NCBI RefSeq assembly: GCF_001187435.1
Contig: NZ_LFXA01000003.1
Location: 168,632 to 232,631 of the forward strand
Direction of reading: 5' to 3'
Length of the DNA stretch: 64,000 bases
DNA from: Streptomyces caatingaensis
GTDB taxonomy: Bacteria; Actinomycetota; Actinomycetes; Streptomycetales; Streptomycetaceae
Position numbers and translations under genes: made by a program. The notes beneath the pieces were generated by a model. It saw nothing but the letters and a program-made list of their open reading frames with translations, had not been told where the DNA came from and did no database searches. Of the stretch, positions 36,404 to 45,272 are shown in pieces (positions within the stretch are counted from its first letter, which is position 1; every line of letters begins with the position of its first letter).

Positions 36404-38278
36404 ATGCGCGTGAACTGGCGGGAACGGCTGCGGTACTGGTTCGACAGCACCATGGACCGCGGCACGCCGGCCCTCATCGGCTGGCTGGCCCTGGCGTCGG
36501 TGGTGCTCATCGCCACCACGGCGACCGCCGTGACGCTGTTCACCGACTCCGACACCGAGGCCAACGGCGGCTGGCCGGGCGTCGCCTGGATGAGCCTGCT
36601 GCGCACCCTCGACCCGGGCACCATGGGCGGCGACACCGGCGGCCCGGTCTTCCTCGGGCTGATGCTGACGGTGACGATCGGCGGGATCTTCATCGTCAGC
36701 GCGCTCATCGGTGTCCTGACCACCGGCCTGGACCAGCGCATCCAGCGGCTGCGCAAGGGCCGTTCACGCGTCCTGGAGCGCGGGCACACCGTCGTGCTGG
36801 GCTGGTCGGACCAGATCTTCACCGTCATCGCGGAACTCGTCGAGGCCAACCAGAGCGAGCGCCGCTCGTGCGTGGTCGTCCTGGCCGACCACGACAAGGT
36901 CGACATGGAGGAGCAGATCCGGGCGCGGGTGCCCGGGACCGGCCGCACCCAGGTGATCTGCCGCTCCGGCAACCCCCTCAAACAGGCGGACCTGGAGCTC
37001 GCCAGCCCCGACACGGCCAAGGCCGTCATGGTCCTGCCGTCCTTCGGCGAGGAACGCGACACCGCCGTCATCAAGGTCCTGCTGGTGCTCAACAACCGCC
37101 CCTGGTCCGGCCCCCGGCCCCCCGTCGTGGCCGCCGTGCAGGACTCCCCCAACCTGGCCGCCGCCCGCCTCGCCGCCGGCGAGGGCGGACTGGTCGTCGA
37201 CGCCGAGGACCTCGCCGTGCGCCTCGTCGTCCAGTCCCACCGCCAGTCCGGCCTGTCCGCCGTCTGGAACGAGCTGCTCAGCTTCTTCGGCAACGAGATC
37301 TACCTGCGCCGCGAGCCGGCCCTCGCCGGCCTCTCCTACGGCGAGGTCCTGCACCGCTACCGCCGCGGCGTCCCGATCGGGATCCGCGACGAGACCGGCC
37401 GCATCCAGGTCAACCCGCCCATGGACACCGTCGTCACCGCCCGGGACGAGGTCATCCTCATCGCCGAGGACGACGTCCTCGTGGAACTCGCCGACGCCCC
37501 GCCGCCCGTGACCGAGGCGGCCGTCGTCCTCGCCCCCGCCCACCGCTCCGCCCCCGACCGCACCCTGATGATCGGCTGGAACTCCCGGGCCCCGAAGATC
37601 ATCGAGCTGCTGGACGACTTCGTCCGGCCCGGCTCCACCCTCGACATCGCCGCGCCCCGCCGCCCCGTCACGCACCGCGACCGGCCCCCGCGCCACCTCG
37701 TCCTCGGCCACAAGCGCTGCTCTCCCACCAGCAGGCCGTCGCTGGAGGCTCTGGAGCCCGGCGGCTACCAGCGCGTCCTCGTCCTGTCCGACGAGACCGT
37801 CGACGCCGAACAGGCCGACAACCGCACCCTGTTGACCCTCCTCCACCTGCGCGACATCGAGGTGCGCCTCGGCGACCCCTACTCGATCGTCTCGGAGATG
37901 AACAACGACAGCAACCGGGAGGTCGCCCAGGTCACCAAGGCCGACGACTTCATCGTCAGCAACCGGCTCATCAGCCTGCTGCTCACCCAACTCGCCGAGA
38001 ACAAGGACCTCTACGGCGTCCTCACCGCGCTCTTCGACCCCGAGGGATCCGAGATCCACCTCAAGCCCGCGCCGCACTACCTGCGCCCGGGCCTCACCGC
38101 CGACTTCACGACCGTGATCGAGGCGGCCCGCCGGCGCGGGGAGACCGCCATCGGCTACCGCCTCGGCGGCGAACGCGACACCCCGCCCGGCTACGGCGTC
38201 CACCTCAACCCGTCCCGGACGGCGCCCCTCGCCCTCGGCGACGGCGACCACGTCATCGTCGTCGCGGAAGGCCAATGA
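36404..38278 (+). CDS. CASTOR/POLLUX-like ion channel with RCK-type cytosolic domains
   Basis: A 624-residue membrane protein. A first hydrophobic segment (LIGWLALASVVLIATTATAV, about 25-45) and a second (FLGLMLTVTIGGIFIVSALI, about 85-105) flank a pore-like loop. Two large cytosolic regions follow that resemble Rossmann-type RCK domains (HTVVLGWSDQ near 130, RTLMIGWNSRAP near 388). This matches the bacterial relatives of plant CASTOR/POLLUX channels, which gate monovalent or calcium ion flux. The transported ion cannot be read from the sequence. The start is uncertain: GTG 36401, ATG 36404 and GTG 36410 are all in frame. GGAG at 36398-36401 sits best for the GTG at 36410. It is not part of the aur pathway. 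Confidence 0.8.
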   Translation: MRVNWRERLRYWFDSTMDRGTPALIGWLALASVVLIATTATAVTLFTDSDTEANGGWPGVAWMSLLRTLDPGTMGGDTGGPVFLGLMLTVTIGGIFIVSALIGVLTTGLDQRIQRLRKGRSRVLERGHTVVLGWSDQIFTVIAELVEANQSERRSCVVVLADHDKVDMEEQIRARVPGTGRTQVICRSGNPLKQADLELASPDTAKAVMVLPSFGEERDTAVIKVLLVLNNRPWSGPRPPVVAAVQDSPNLAAARLAAGEGGLVVDAEDLAVRLVVQSHRQSGLSAVWNELLSFFGNEIYLRREPALAGLSYGEVLHRYRRGVPIGIRDETGRIQVNPPMDTVVTARDEVILIAEDDVLVELADAPPPVTEAAVVLAPAHRSAPDRTLMIGWNSRAPKIIELLDDFVRPGSTLDIAAPRRPVTHRDRPPRHLVLGHKRCSPTSRPSLEALEPGGYQRVLVLSDETVDAEQADNRTLLTLLHLRDIEVRLGDPYSIVSEMNNDSNREVAQVTKADDFIVSNRLISLLLTQLAENKDLYGVLTALFDPEGSEIHLKPAPHYLRPGLTADFTTVIEAARRRGETAIGYRLGGERDTPPGYGVHLNPSRTAPLALGDGDHVIVVAEGQ

Positions 38279-38338
38279 CGCGCCCGCGCCCGGCCGTTCG
38301 CCCCCGCGGGGCGACGGCCGGGCACGACGTGCCGTGCG

Positions 38339-39382
38339 TCAGTCGTCGAACGCCTCGTTGAGCAGCGCGCCACCGACCAGACCCGCCGCGCCCGCCGCGG
38401 CCACCCCGCCCCAGCCGGGCCCCTGGCGCCGGGGCTGCGGGTCCGGGTAGCCCTGGCCCTGCTGCGGCTGCGCGACCACGGGCTGCCCCTGCACGGGCTG
38501 GGCGTAGAACGGCGGCACCGTCGTCTGCACCCGCTGCGCACAGCCGCCGCACGCCTGGACCGGGCGCGGCGCGCCCCACTGCGGCGAGTACGTCACCGTC
38601 ATCGCGCCCGGCCCGTGCCCGGGGTCGAAGAAGCAGGGCACGGGCGGCGCGGCCGCGACGGCGGGCGGCTGCGGCATGACGACGGTGGGCGTCGGCGCGG
38701 GAGCCGCCGGGGTGGCGGGCGGGGCCGACGGCACCGGGGCCGCGGGCGCCGCGAACTCCGGGGCCGCCGCGGCCTTCCGCATGTCCTGGGGTGCGGGTGC
38801 GGGCGCGGCCGGCGCCGTGCCGGGCGTCTCGCGCAGGACGTCGACACCGTAGTCGGTGGCGATGCCCGCGAGCCCGGAGGCGTAACCCTGGCCCACGGCA
38901 CGGAACTTCCACTCCGCGCCGTGCCGGTACAGCTCGCCGAAGACGAGCGCCGTCTCGCCGCCGAGACCGTCGGGCGCGAGGTCGTAGCGGGCGATCTCCC
39001 GGCCGTCCGCCTGGTTCAGGACGCGGACGAACGCCGCGCGCACCTGCCCGAAGCTCTGGCGCCGCTGCTCCGCCTCGTACAGCGAGACGGGGAAGACGAC
39101 CTTCTCCACGTCGGCGGGGACGGCGGCGAGGTTCACCTGGATCCGCTCGCCGTCGCCGCCGCTGCCCTCGTGGCGGACCGAACCGTCCGGGCTGGTGAGG
39201 TTGTTGAAGAACACGAAGTGCCGGTCGGACAGCACCTTCCCGGACCCGCCGCACAGCAACGCGCTGGCGTCCAGGTCGTATCCGGCCCCCGCCTGCCAGC
39301 CCAGCTGGACCGTGACCGCGGTCAGACCGGGCACCTGCCGGCTCAGCGAGACGTTGCCGCCCTTGGTCAGGGGCACACCCAT
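38339..39382 (-). CDS. TerD-domain (tellurium/stress response) protein with proline-alanine-rich linker
   Basis: A 347-residue cytosolic protein. Residues 1 to about 180 are a TerD domain (GVPLTKGGNVSLSR at the start, GAGYDLDASAL and LYRHGAEWKFRAVGQGYASG). Acidic loops of this kind bind calcium in TerD proteins. An Ala/Pro-rich stretch (about 185-260) follows. Then comes a small conserved module with CFFDPGHGPGAMTV and ACGGCAQRV, whose Cys/His pattern could bind a metal. The C-terminus is Gln/Gly-rich with GWGGVAAAGAAGLVGG. Streptomyces genomes carry many TerD paralogues tied to stress and development. It is convergent with the ion-channel gene. The palindrome TTGCGCAA lies about 60 bases upstream of the ATG. 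Confidence 0.85.
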   Translation of the reverse strand: MGVPLTKGGNVSLSRQVPGLTAVTVQLGWQAGAGYDLDASALLCGGSGKVLSDRHFVFFNNLTSPDGSVRHEGSGGDGERIQVNLAAVPADVEKVVFPVSLYEAEQRRQSFGQVRAAFVRVLNQADGREIARYDLAPDGLGGETALVFGELYRHGAEWKFRAVGQGYASGLAGIATDYGVDVLRETPGTAPAAPAPAPQDMRKAAAAPEFAAPAAPVPSAPPATPAAPAPTPTVVMPQPPAVAAAPPVPCFFDPGHGPGAMTVTYSPQWGAPRPVQACGGCAQRVQTTVPPFYAQPVQGQPVVAQPQQGQGYPDPQPRRQGPGWGGVAAAGAAGLVGGALLNEAFDD

Positions 39383-39437
39383 CGACTTCCTCCGCTACTG
39401 CTCCGTCCGCGGCCGCGCCGCGCTCCCGTGCCATTTT

Positions 39438-39451
39438 ATTGCTTGCGCAAT
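39438..39451. promoter_or_regulatory. Palindrome upstream of the TerD-domain gene
   Basis: ATTGCTTGCGCAAT contains the perfect eight-base palindrome TTGCGCAA and an outer ATTGC/GCAAT dyad. It sits in an A/T-rich pocket about 60 bases before the TerD start codon, a good place for an operator or for the -35/-10 region. The binding protein is unknown. Confidence 0.4.
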
Positions 39452-39658
39452 ACCGGAACCCTACTGACCTCCCGGCGGCCGGAGCGCGCGGGCCCGCCCG
39501 CCCGGGCGGCCGGACGGGCCCGGGGCGTGTGCACCGGCCGCATCGGCGCCCCGGCCCGGAACGTCCCCTTCGGGTGAGGGGCAGCCGATCCCGGGACGCG
39601 CCGGTGCCTCCCGGCTACGGTTGACCGGTCGGGCGGGCCGTGGCGCCGGGGGGCGGGC

Positions 39659-41029
39659 ATGGAGCTGAAACGCTGGCTGGAGCGCGGAGTCGACGCCTTC
39701 GAGGCGTGGGCGGCTTCGTACGAGGAGTACGCGGCCCATCCGGCCACGGCGGTCGACGAAGGGGCCTGCGCCGCCGCGTTCGACGAGCTGCTGTCCCGGC
39801 TGCACGGCAGCTACCCCTTCTTCCACCCCTGATACGCGGGGCAGATGCTCAAGCCCCCGCACCCGGCCGCCGTCGCCGGATACCTCGCCGCGATGCTCGT
39901 CAACCCCAACAACCATGCCCTGGACGGCGGTCCCGCCACCTCCGCGATGGAGGAGGAGGTGGTCGGTCAACTCGCTGCCATGGCCGGGCTGGAGGAGCCA
40001 CTGGGGCATCTCACCAGCAGCGGCACGACGGCCAACCTGGAGGCTCTCTTCGTGGCCCGGGAGAGCCGTCCCGGCCGTTCCGTCGCCGTCAGCGCCGAAG
40101 GCCACTACACCCACGCCCGGATGTGCCACCTCCTGGGCGTCCGGGTGCACCGCGTGCCGGTGGACGACCGGGGGCGGATGGACGTCACCGCGCTGGAGGC
40201 GCTGCTGGCCACGGGTGACGTGGGAACGGTGGTCGCCACCACCGGGACCACCGCGCTGGGCGCCGTCGATCCCGTGCACCGCATCGTCCCGCTGGCGCGG
40301 CGCTTCGGCGCCCGCGTCCACGTGGACGCCGCGTACGGCGGCTTCTTCGTGCTCCTCGCCGACGACCCGCTCCTGGAGCGGGACACGGGCCGGGCGCTGC
40401 GGGCCGTCGCGGACTGCGACTCCGTGGTGATCGACCCGCACAAGCACGGCCTCCAACCCTACGGCTGCGGCGCGGTGTTGTTCGCGGACCCCGGCACGGC
40501 CCGGTTCTTCCGCCACGACTCCCCCTACACCTATTTCACCTCGGACCGGCCGCACCTGGGCGAGATCAGCCTGGAATGCTCCCGCTCGGGAGCGGCCGCG
40601 GCCGCCCTGTGGCTGACCCTGCGGCTCCTGCCGCTCACCCGGCGGGGCCTGGGCGGCGTGCTCGCCGCCGGGCGCGGAGCCGCCCTGCGCTGGGCCGAAC
40701 TCCTCGGCACCTCCGGGGCATTGGAGCTCTACCAGCCCCCCGAGCTGGACATCGTGACGTACTACCCGCGCACGGAGCCCGCCGCCCTCTCCCGCGTCGA
40801 CGCGGCGTCGCAGGAGGTCATGCGACAGGGGATGGAGGACGGCAAGAACCCGGTCTTCCTCAGCGTGACCCGCGTCGGCGCCGACGCGTTCACCGGCCGC
40901 CACCCTGCCGTCGTCCCGGACCTCGGCGACGCCCGCGTCCTGCGCAGCGCCCTGATGAAGCCGGAGAGCGAACCGTACGTGGAGGTCCTGCACGACCGCG
41001 TGGAGCGGCTCGCCGAGGCGGCCCGGTGA
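39659..41029 (+). pseudogene. PLP-dependent decarboxylase interrupted by an in-frame TGA
   Basis: The ATG at 39659 opens a frame coding MELKRWLERGVDAFEAWA and onwards, reaching GSYPFFHP. It then meets TGA at 39830-39832 and continues in the same frame with YAGQMLKPPHPAAV. The joined product is one group II decarboxylase of about 456 residues. It has the substrate-loop region GSYPFFHP-x-YAGQM, STTGT-like segment TTGTTALGAVDP, cofactor aspartate in HVDAAYGG, and the Schiff-base Lys in VIDPHKHG. One CGA-to-TGA change would explain the stop. A shorter product could start at the ATG at 39845, 12 bases after the stop, but it would lack the conserved N-terminal part. The following gene overlaps its stop codon (GTGA), and that coupling makes full decay recent or incomplete. 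A sequencing error is the main alternative. Confidence 0.7.
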
Positions 41030-41754
41030 CCGTCCACGACGCCGCGTACGACCGGTACTTCGGACTGCTCAGGTCACCGGGGCCGGTCCGCACCGCGCCC
41101 GTGGTCGCGGCCGTGACCGCCGACCTGCCGCACACCGGCCTCGCGGAGGACGAGCGTACCGCCCTCGCCGCAGGGATGGGCCTCGCCGCCCGTGCGGTGG
41201 CCGCCCGCCCCGGCGCGTCGTTCGGCACGGAGCCCGTCGGCGGCCTCCCGGGGCCGCTGCGCCGCTGGAAGCTCGGGCACCAGGCGTTCCACCTGCTGCT
41301 CACGGCCATGAACGCGGGCCTGGACGACGCCCTGGCCGCCGCGCGGGCCGCGGCCTGGCCCGCGCTCCTCCACGACCTGGAGGGGCTGCGCCGGCTGTAC
41401 GACGCCGCCACCGCCGCCATGGAGTACGCCGCGGACCTCCCCGCCGCCGTCTACCGGGACGAGGTCCGGCCCACCATGACGCCTCCCCATATGCCTCCGG
41501 GGTTCTCCGGGGCGTTCAACCGGGACCATCGCCTCATGGTCCGTCGCCTGCGCGCCCTCGAACGCGCCGTACGGGCCCTTCCCCCGGACGTCCCGGCCCT
41601 CGCGGCGGTCCACCCGGGAGCGGCCGCCCTGCGGGGCGCCCAGCTCCGCAACCGCCGTCATCACGCGCGGATCTGCCGGCGGTGCGTACCGGGCGGCGCG
41701 TCGCTGCGGCAACTCCACTTCGCGCGGGAGGATCCGGCGTGCGACACCGGCTGA
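41026..41754 (+). CDS. Unrecognised helical protein in the decarboxylase operon
   Basis: A 242-residue soluble protein, mostly alpha-helical by composition and Ala/Leu/Arg-rich, with no signal peptide or membrane segment. Striking segments are LRRWKLGHQAFHLLLTAMN (about 82-100), RPTMTPPHMPPGFSG (about 145-160) and a C-terminal RNRRHHARICRRC cluster rich in His and Cys. Several conserved-looking His residues would suit a haem or metal enzyme, but I do not recognise the family and do not assign a function. The GTG start overlaps the stop of the preceding decarboxylase (GTGA), and its last 16 bases overlap the next gene, so the three are translationally coupled. Its role is presumably in the same pathway. 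Confidence 0.7.
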   Translation: MTVHDAAYDRYFGLLRSPGPVRTAPVVAAVTADLPHTGLAEDERTALAAGMGLAARAVAARPGASFGTEPVGGLPGPLRRWKLGHQAFHLLLTAMNAGLDDALAAARAAAWPALLHDLEGLRRLYDAATAAMEYAADLPAAVYRDEVRPTMTPPHMPPGFSGAFNRDHRLMVRRLRALERAVRALPPDVPALAAVHPGAAALRGAQLRNRRHHARICRRCVPGGASLRQLHFAREDPACDTG

Positions 41755-44564
41755 GCGACCACCCGCACAGCATCGCCACGCCGGCCGTCGACGAGATCGA
41801 GGGCATCGACCTCCGGACCGGTCTGCGGCTCCTGGACGGCCTGCTGGACGAGGCCGTGTGGCTGGACCACTGCCCGTTCGTCAGCGCGTCGTTCGGCCCG
41901 GCACCGCCCTGGCTCCGCCATGAGCCCGTCTCCGCCTGGCACCCCGTGCCCGCACCAACGCCCGGAGCGCCACGGGGAGTTCCGGGCCCGCGGCGCGTCT
42001 GCGTCTCGTTCGCGCCCGAGCACGGCACGAACGTCCACGACTGGGCCCGTGCCCACGGCTATCTGCTGCTCGCCCCGGAGCCCGGGGTCACCGCCCGGGC
42101 GGCGGACAAGATCCGGGTGCTGGAGCTGTTCTCGGCGGCGGGCGTGCCCGCCCCGCCCTCCGTGGTCGTCCCGGCGGCCGGGCGGGCCCCGGCGCGGGCG
42201 TACTGGAACGACCGGTGGCCCGGGGCCGTGGTCCAGCGCCGGCACAACAACCTCATCGGCCGGGGCACCGTCCCCGTCAACTCCCCCGCCGAGTTGGAGC
42301 GTTGCCTCGCCGCCTGGCCGAACGAGCCCCTGCGGCTGAGCCGCCGGGCCGCCGGGATCTCCCTGACCGTCAGCGCCTGCGCCGGGCCGGACCGGACCGT
42401 CGTCTCGGCCGTCTCCCACCAACTGGTGGGGCTGCCGGAGCTCGCCGCCTCCTGGGGCCAGCACTGCGGCAACCAGCTCGTGGGCCCCGGCGACCTGCCG
42501 GAAGGGCTGTACGCTCAGGCGCGCGACGCGGCCCGCCGCGTGGGCGAGGTGCTGCGCGGCCTCGGTTTCCGGGGCGTCTTCGGCCTGGACCTCGTCGAGG
42601 ACGGCGGACGGCTCCTCGCCGTCGAGGTCAACCCCCGCTTCCAGACGGTCGTCTCGCTCGTCCAGGCCGCCGAGCGTGCCGCGGGGCTGCTGCCGTCCCT
42701 CGGGCTGCACGTCCTCTCCTTCCTCCTGCCCGCGCTGCCCCCGTCCGTGTCCCGGGCGCTGCCGCCCGGCCACCGCCGGCCGAGCCAGTTGGTCGTCCAC
42801 GCCGCCGAGGACACCACGGTGCGCGCGCTCCCGCCGGCCGGGCGCTACCGCCACGACGGCCGGACGGCGAACGGCCCGCTGCCCGCGCCTCCCGACCTCG
42901 CCGGGCTGGGCGACGACGAGGCCCTGTGGTGGGTCATCGCCCGCCCGGGTCCGGTCACCGCCGGCCAGGAGCTCGCCCTGCTCCAGTTCGCGCACCCCGT
43001 CGCCGGCCTCGAACCCCGGCCCCGCCTCCCCCTCGGCGCGCGGGTCTGGACGGCCGCCTTCCGCGACCGGACCGCGACCGGGCCCGAGGAGCCGGCGCCG
43101 CCGCTGCTCCGGCTGGCCGAGGAGCCCATGCGCGCGGCGGGCCGGCACGCGATCGACCTCGTCGTCGCCCGGTTCACCGGCGTGCGCGACCGCCCGCCCC
43201 TCCGCGTGCCCCCGCCCGAGGCCCTGCGGGCCGTCCTGGACGAGCCGCTGCCCGAGGACGGCACCGACGACCTGTGCGCCGTCCTCGACCGTGTCACCCG
43301 GGACGCCCTCGCCGAGGCGACCCGGCTCGACCACCCGCGCAGCTTCGCCTTCACCCCCGCCACCGGGAACTTCCCCGCCGTGCTCGCCGACGCCCTGGCC
43401 GCCGCCCACCTGTCGGTGCCGGGAGCGTGGCTCGTCGGGGCCGGGCCCACCCAGCTCGAACTCACCACTCTGGACTGGCTCAAGGCGCTGCTCGGGCTCC
43501 CGGAGGGGGCCGGCGGCCTGTTCGTCAGCGGCGGCTCCGCGGCCAACCTCACCGCCCTGGCCGTCGCCCGCGACCGGTTGCTCGGCGACGACCGGACCGG
43601 TGCCCGCCTCTACTGCTCCACCCAGGCCCATCCCTCGGTCGCCCGCGCGGCCCACCTCGTCGGCCTCACCCGCGACCAGCTCTCCGTCGTACCGGCCGAC
43701 GACGCCCTCCGGCTGGACGCGGCGGACCTCGCCCGGCGCGTCCCCGCCGACCGGGCCGCCGGCCTGCGGCCGTTCGCCGTGGTCGGCACCCTGGGCACCA
43801 CCGGGACCGGCGCCGTCGATCCCCTCGACGCCCTGGCGGACCTCTGCGCGCGGGAAGGGCTCTGGTTCCATATCGACGGCGCCCACGGCGCGGCGGCCGC
43901 CGCCACCGAGCGCGGCCACGGGCTGCGTCCTGCGCTGTGCCGCGCCGACTCCCTCACCGTCGATCCGCACAAGTGGCTCTTCCAGCCGTACGAGACCGGG
44001 TGCGTGCTGCTGCGCCGCCCGGAACTGTTGCGCGCCACCTTCGACTTGACCCGCCACGCCCTGGACAGCGACTACCTCGGCCCCACCGCGCCCCGGGGAG
44101 CCGAGGTGAACCTCTCCGACCACGGCCCCCAACAGAGCCGGGGACTCCGGGCCTTGAAGCTGTGGCTGTCGCTGAAGACCTTCGGCGCGCGGGCCTTCCG
44201 GCAGGCCATCGACCACGGCATGGACCTGGCGGAGCACGCGGCCGCCCTGATCGCCGCCCACCCGGAGCTGCGGCTGGTCACCCCGCCCGGCCTCGCCGTC
44301 CTCACCTTCCGCTACCACCCGGCGGACGTGCCGCCCGGCTGGGACGCCGACCGCGCGCAGGAGTTCATCAGCCGGGCGGTCTGCACGGAGGGCGAAGCCC
44401 TGCTGCTCACCACCCGGGTGCGGGGAGCCACGGTGCTCCGGATGTGCACCGTCAATCCCGCCAGCACCCGGGAAGATGTCGCCCATGTCCTCGGCCAGGT
44501 GGCCCGCCACGGCCGCCGGTCGCTCGCGGAGGTCAGGGAATCAGCAGCGCCGAAGGGCCCGTGA
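41739..44564 (+). CDS. Fused ATP-grasp ligase and PLP-dependent decarboxylase
   Basis: A 941-residue two-domain protein. The N-terminal part (1 to about 430) has ATP-grasp features: a nucleotide loop around RRHNNLIGRGTVPVNS (about 170), and GVFGLDLVEDGG followed by LLAVEVNPRFQ, whose Glu and Asn bind Mg-ATP (about 280-300). The C-terminal part (about 460-930) is a complete group II decarboxylase with FVSGGSAANLTAL, TLGTTGTGAVDP, FHIDGAHGAA and the Schiff-base Lys in TVDPHKWLFQPYETG (about 745). ATP-grasp enzymes join a carboxylate to an amine; group II decarboxylases turn amino acids into amines. One polypeptide could therefore make and use an amine. The GTG start follows GGGAGGA at six bases and overlaps the previous gene. 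The 3' end overlaps the convergent secreted-protein gene by 32 bases. The substrate is unknown. Confidence 0.85.
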   Translation: MRHRLSDHPHSIATPAVDEIEGIDLRTGLRLLDGLLDEAVWLDHCPFVSASFGPAPPWLRHEPVSAWHPVPAPTPGAPRGVPGPRRVCVSFAPEHGTNVHDWARAHGYLLLAPEPGVTARAADKIRVLELFSAAGVPAPPSVVVPAAGRAPARAYWNDRWPGAVVQRRHNNLIGRGTVPVNSPAELERCLAAWPNEPLRLSRRAAGISLTVSACAGPDRTVVSAVSHQLVGLPELAASWGQHCGNQLVGPGDLPEGLYAQARDAARRVGEVLRGLGFRGVFGLDLVEDGGRLLAVEVNPRFQTVVSLVQAAERAAGLLPSLGLHVLSFLLPALPPSVSRALPPGHRRPSQLVVHAAEDTTVRALPPAGRYRHDGRTANGPLPAPPDLAGLGDDEALWWVIARPGPVTAGQELALLQFAHPVAGLEPRPRLPLGARVWTAAFRDRTATGPEEPAPPLLRLAEEPMRAAGRHAIDLVVARFTGVRDRPPLRVPPPEALRAVLDEPLPEDGTDDLCAVLDRVTRDALAEATRLDHPRSFAFTPATGNFPAVLADALAAAHLSVPGAWLVGAGPTQLELTTLDWLKALLGLPEGAGGLFVSGGSAANLTALAVARDRLLGDDRTGARLYCSTQAHPSVARAAHLVGLTRDQLSVVPADDALRLDAADLARRVPADRAAGLRPFAVVGTLGTTGTGAVDPLDALADLCAREGLWFHIDGAHGAAAAATERGHGLRPALCRADSLTVDPHKWLFQPYETGCVLLRRPELLRATFDLTRHALDSDYLGPTAPRGAEVNLSDHGPQQSRGLRALKLWLSLKTFGARAFRQAIDHGMDLAEHAAALIAAHPELRLVTPPGLAVLTFRYHPADVPPGWDADRAQEFISRAVCTEGEALLLTTRVRGATVLRMCTVNPASTREDVAHVLGQVARHGRRSLAEVRESAAPKGP

Positions 44565-45066
44565 TGCTCGGCACCCCACCGGCCGTGGCACAGGCGGGGA
44601 CGTCGAGGGTGAGCTGGACGCCGGGAGAGGCGACCGCCCTCCCCCGGAACTTCCCCGACACCACCGTTCCCATGACCAACACCACGGCCTGCCCCGCGAC
44701 TTGCGTCACATTCCCCAGCGGGTAGACCACGACGCTCCTCTCGCCGGTGCTCCAGGTGACGGTCTCCACCGTGGTGGCGTCGGAGGTGAAGCAGCCGTTC
44801 GTCCCGCCGCCGTGGATCACGGAACGCGCCGAGGTGAGGCCGGGGACGGTGGACGTGCAGCGGTAGGCGCCCGTCCCGCCGATCCGTGTCTTCCTGGGCA
44901 GGACACTCAACCCGGGCGCGAAATCAATGGTGTTCATCCCCAGGCAGTTCACCGTCGCTCTCTCCTCCCGCTCCCCCGCCGACGCCCCCGTGGCTCCCGC
45001 CATCATCAGCCCCACGGCCACGGCGACGCTCCCCCACCTCCGCGCCCACACCCTCAATCGCTGCAC
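44533..45066 (-). CDS. Secreted protein, function unknown
   Basis: A 177-residue protein. The N-terminus (VQRLRVWARRW) is basic and is followed by a hydrophobic stretch and an AXA-type cleavage site near GASAGERE (about residue 30). The mature part contains four cysteines, at NCLGMN, YRCTST, NGCFTS and PACATAG, which could form two disulfides, and looks rich in beta-strand. The GTG at 45066 was chosen because GAGGAGG precedes it and it places the signal peptide at the very N-terminus; an upstream extension in the same frame is low-complexity. It is divergent from the amidinotransferase and overlaps the end of the ATP-grasp/decarboxylase gene. I recognise no family. Confidence 0.65.
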   Translation of the reverse strand: MQRLRVWARRWGSVAVAVGLMMAGATGASAGEREERATVNCLGMNTIDFAPGLSVLPRKTRIGGTGAYRCTSTVPGLTSARSVIHGGGTNGCFTSDATTVETVTWSTGERSVVVYPLGNVTQVAGQAVVLVMGTVVSGKFRGRAVASPGVQLTLDVPACATAGGVPSITGPSALLIP

Positions 45067-45272
45067 GCTCCACCCTCCTCGGTCACCCCGGCCCGGCGCC
45101 GGCAACGGCATCCTTCCGGACGCCCGGGCCTTCGGCGGCCCAATGGCGCCTGTTCCCGCACGAGTTGGTGCACGGGCGGGCGGAGGGGGCGTACGGGACC
45201 TGCCCGCCGCCCCTCCCCGGACCCGGCCGCCCGGGTCCACACTGGGCAGCCACACGGCCCCCGGGAGGATCG

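Noticed and set aside
39830..39832. Selenocysteine insertion at the in-frame TGA
   Set aside because: The family is not known to use selenocysteine, no insertion stem-loop was evident, and the position is outside the active site. A point mutation is simpler.
41661..44510. Minus-strand frame opposite the ATP-grasp/decarboxylase gene
   Set aside because: It lacks motifs and a ribosome site. The plus-strand product has clear ATP-grasp and PLP motifs.
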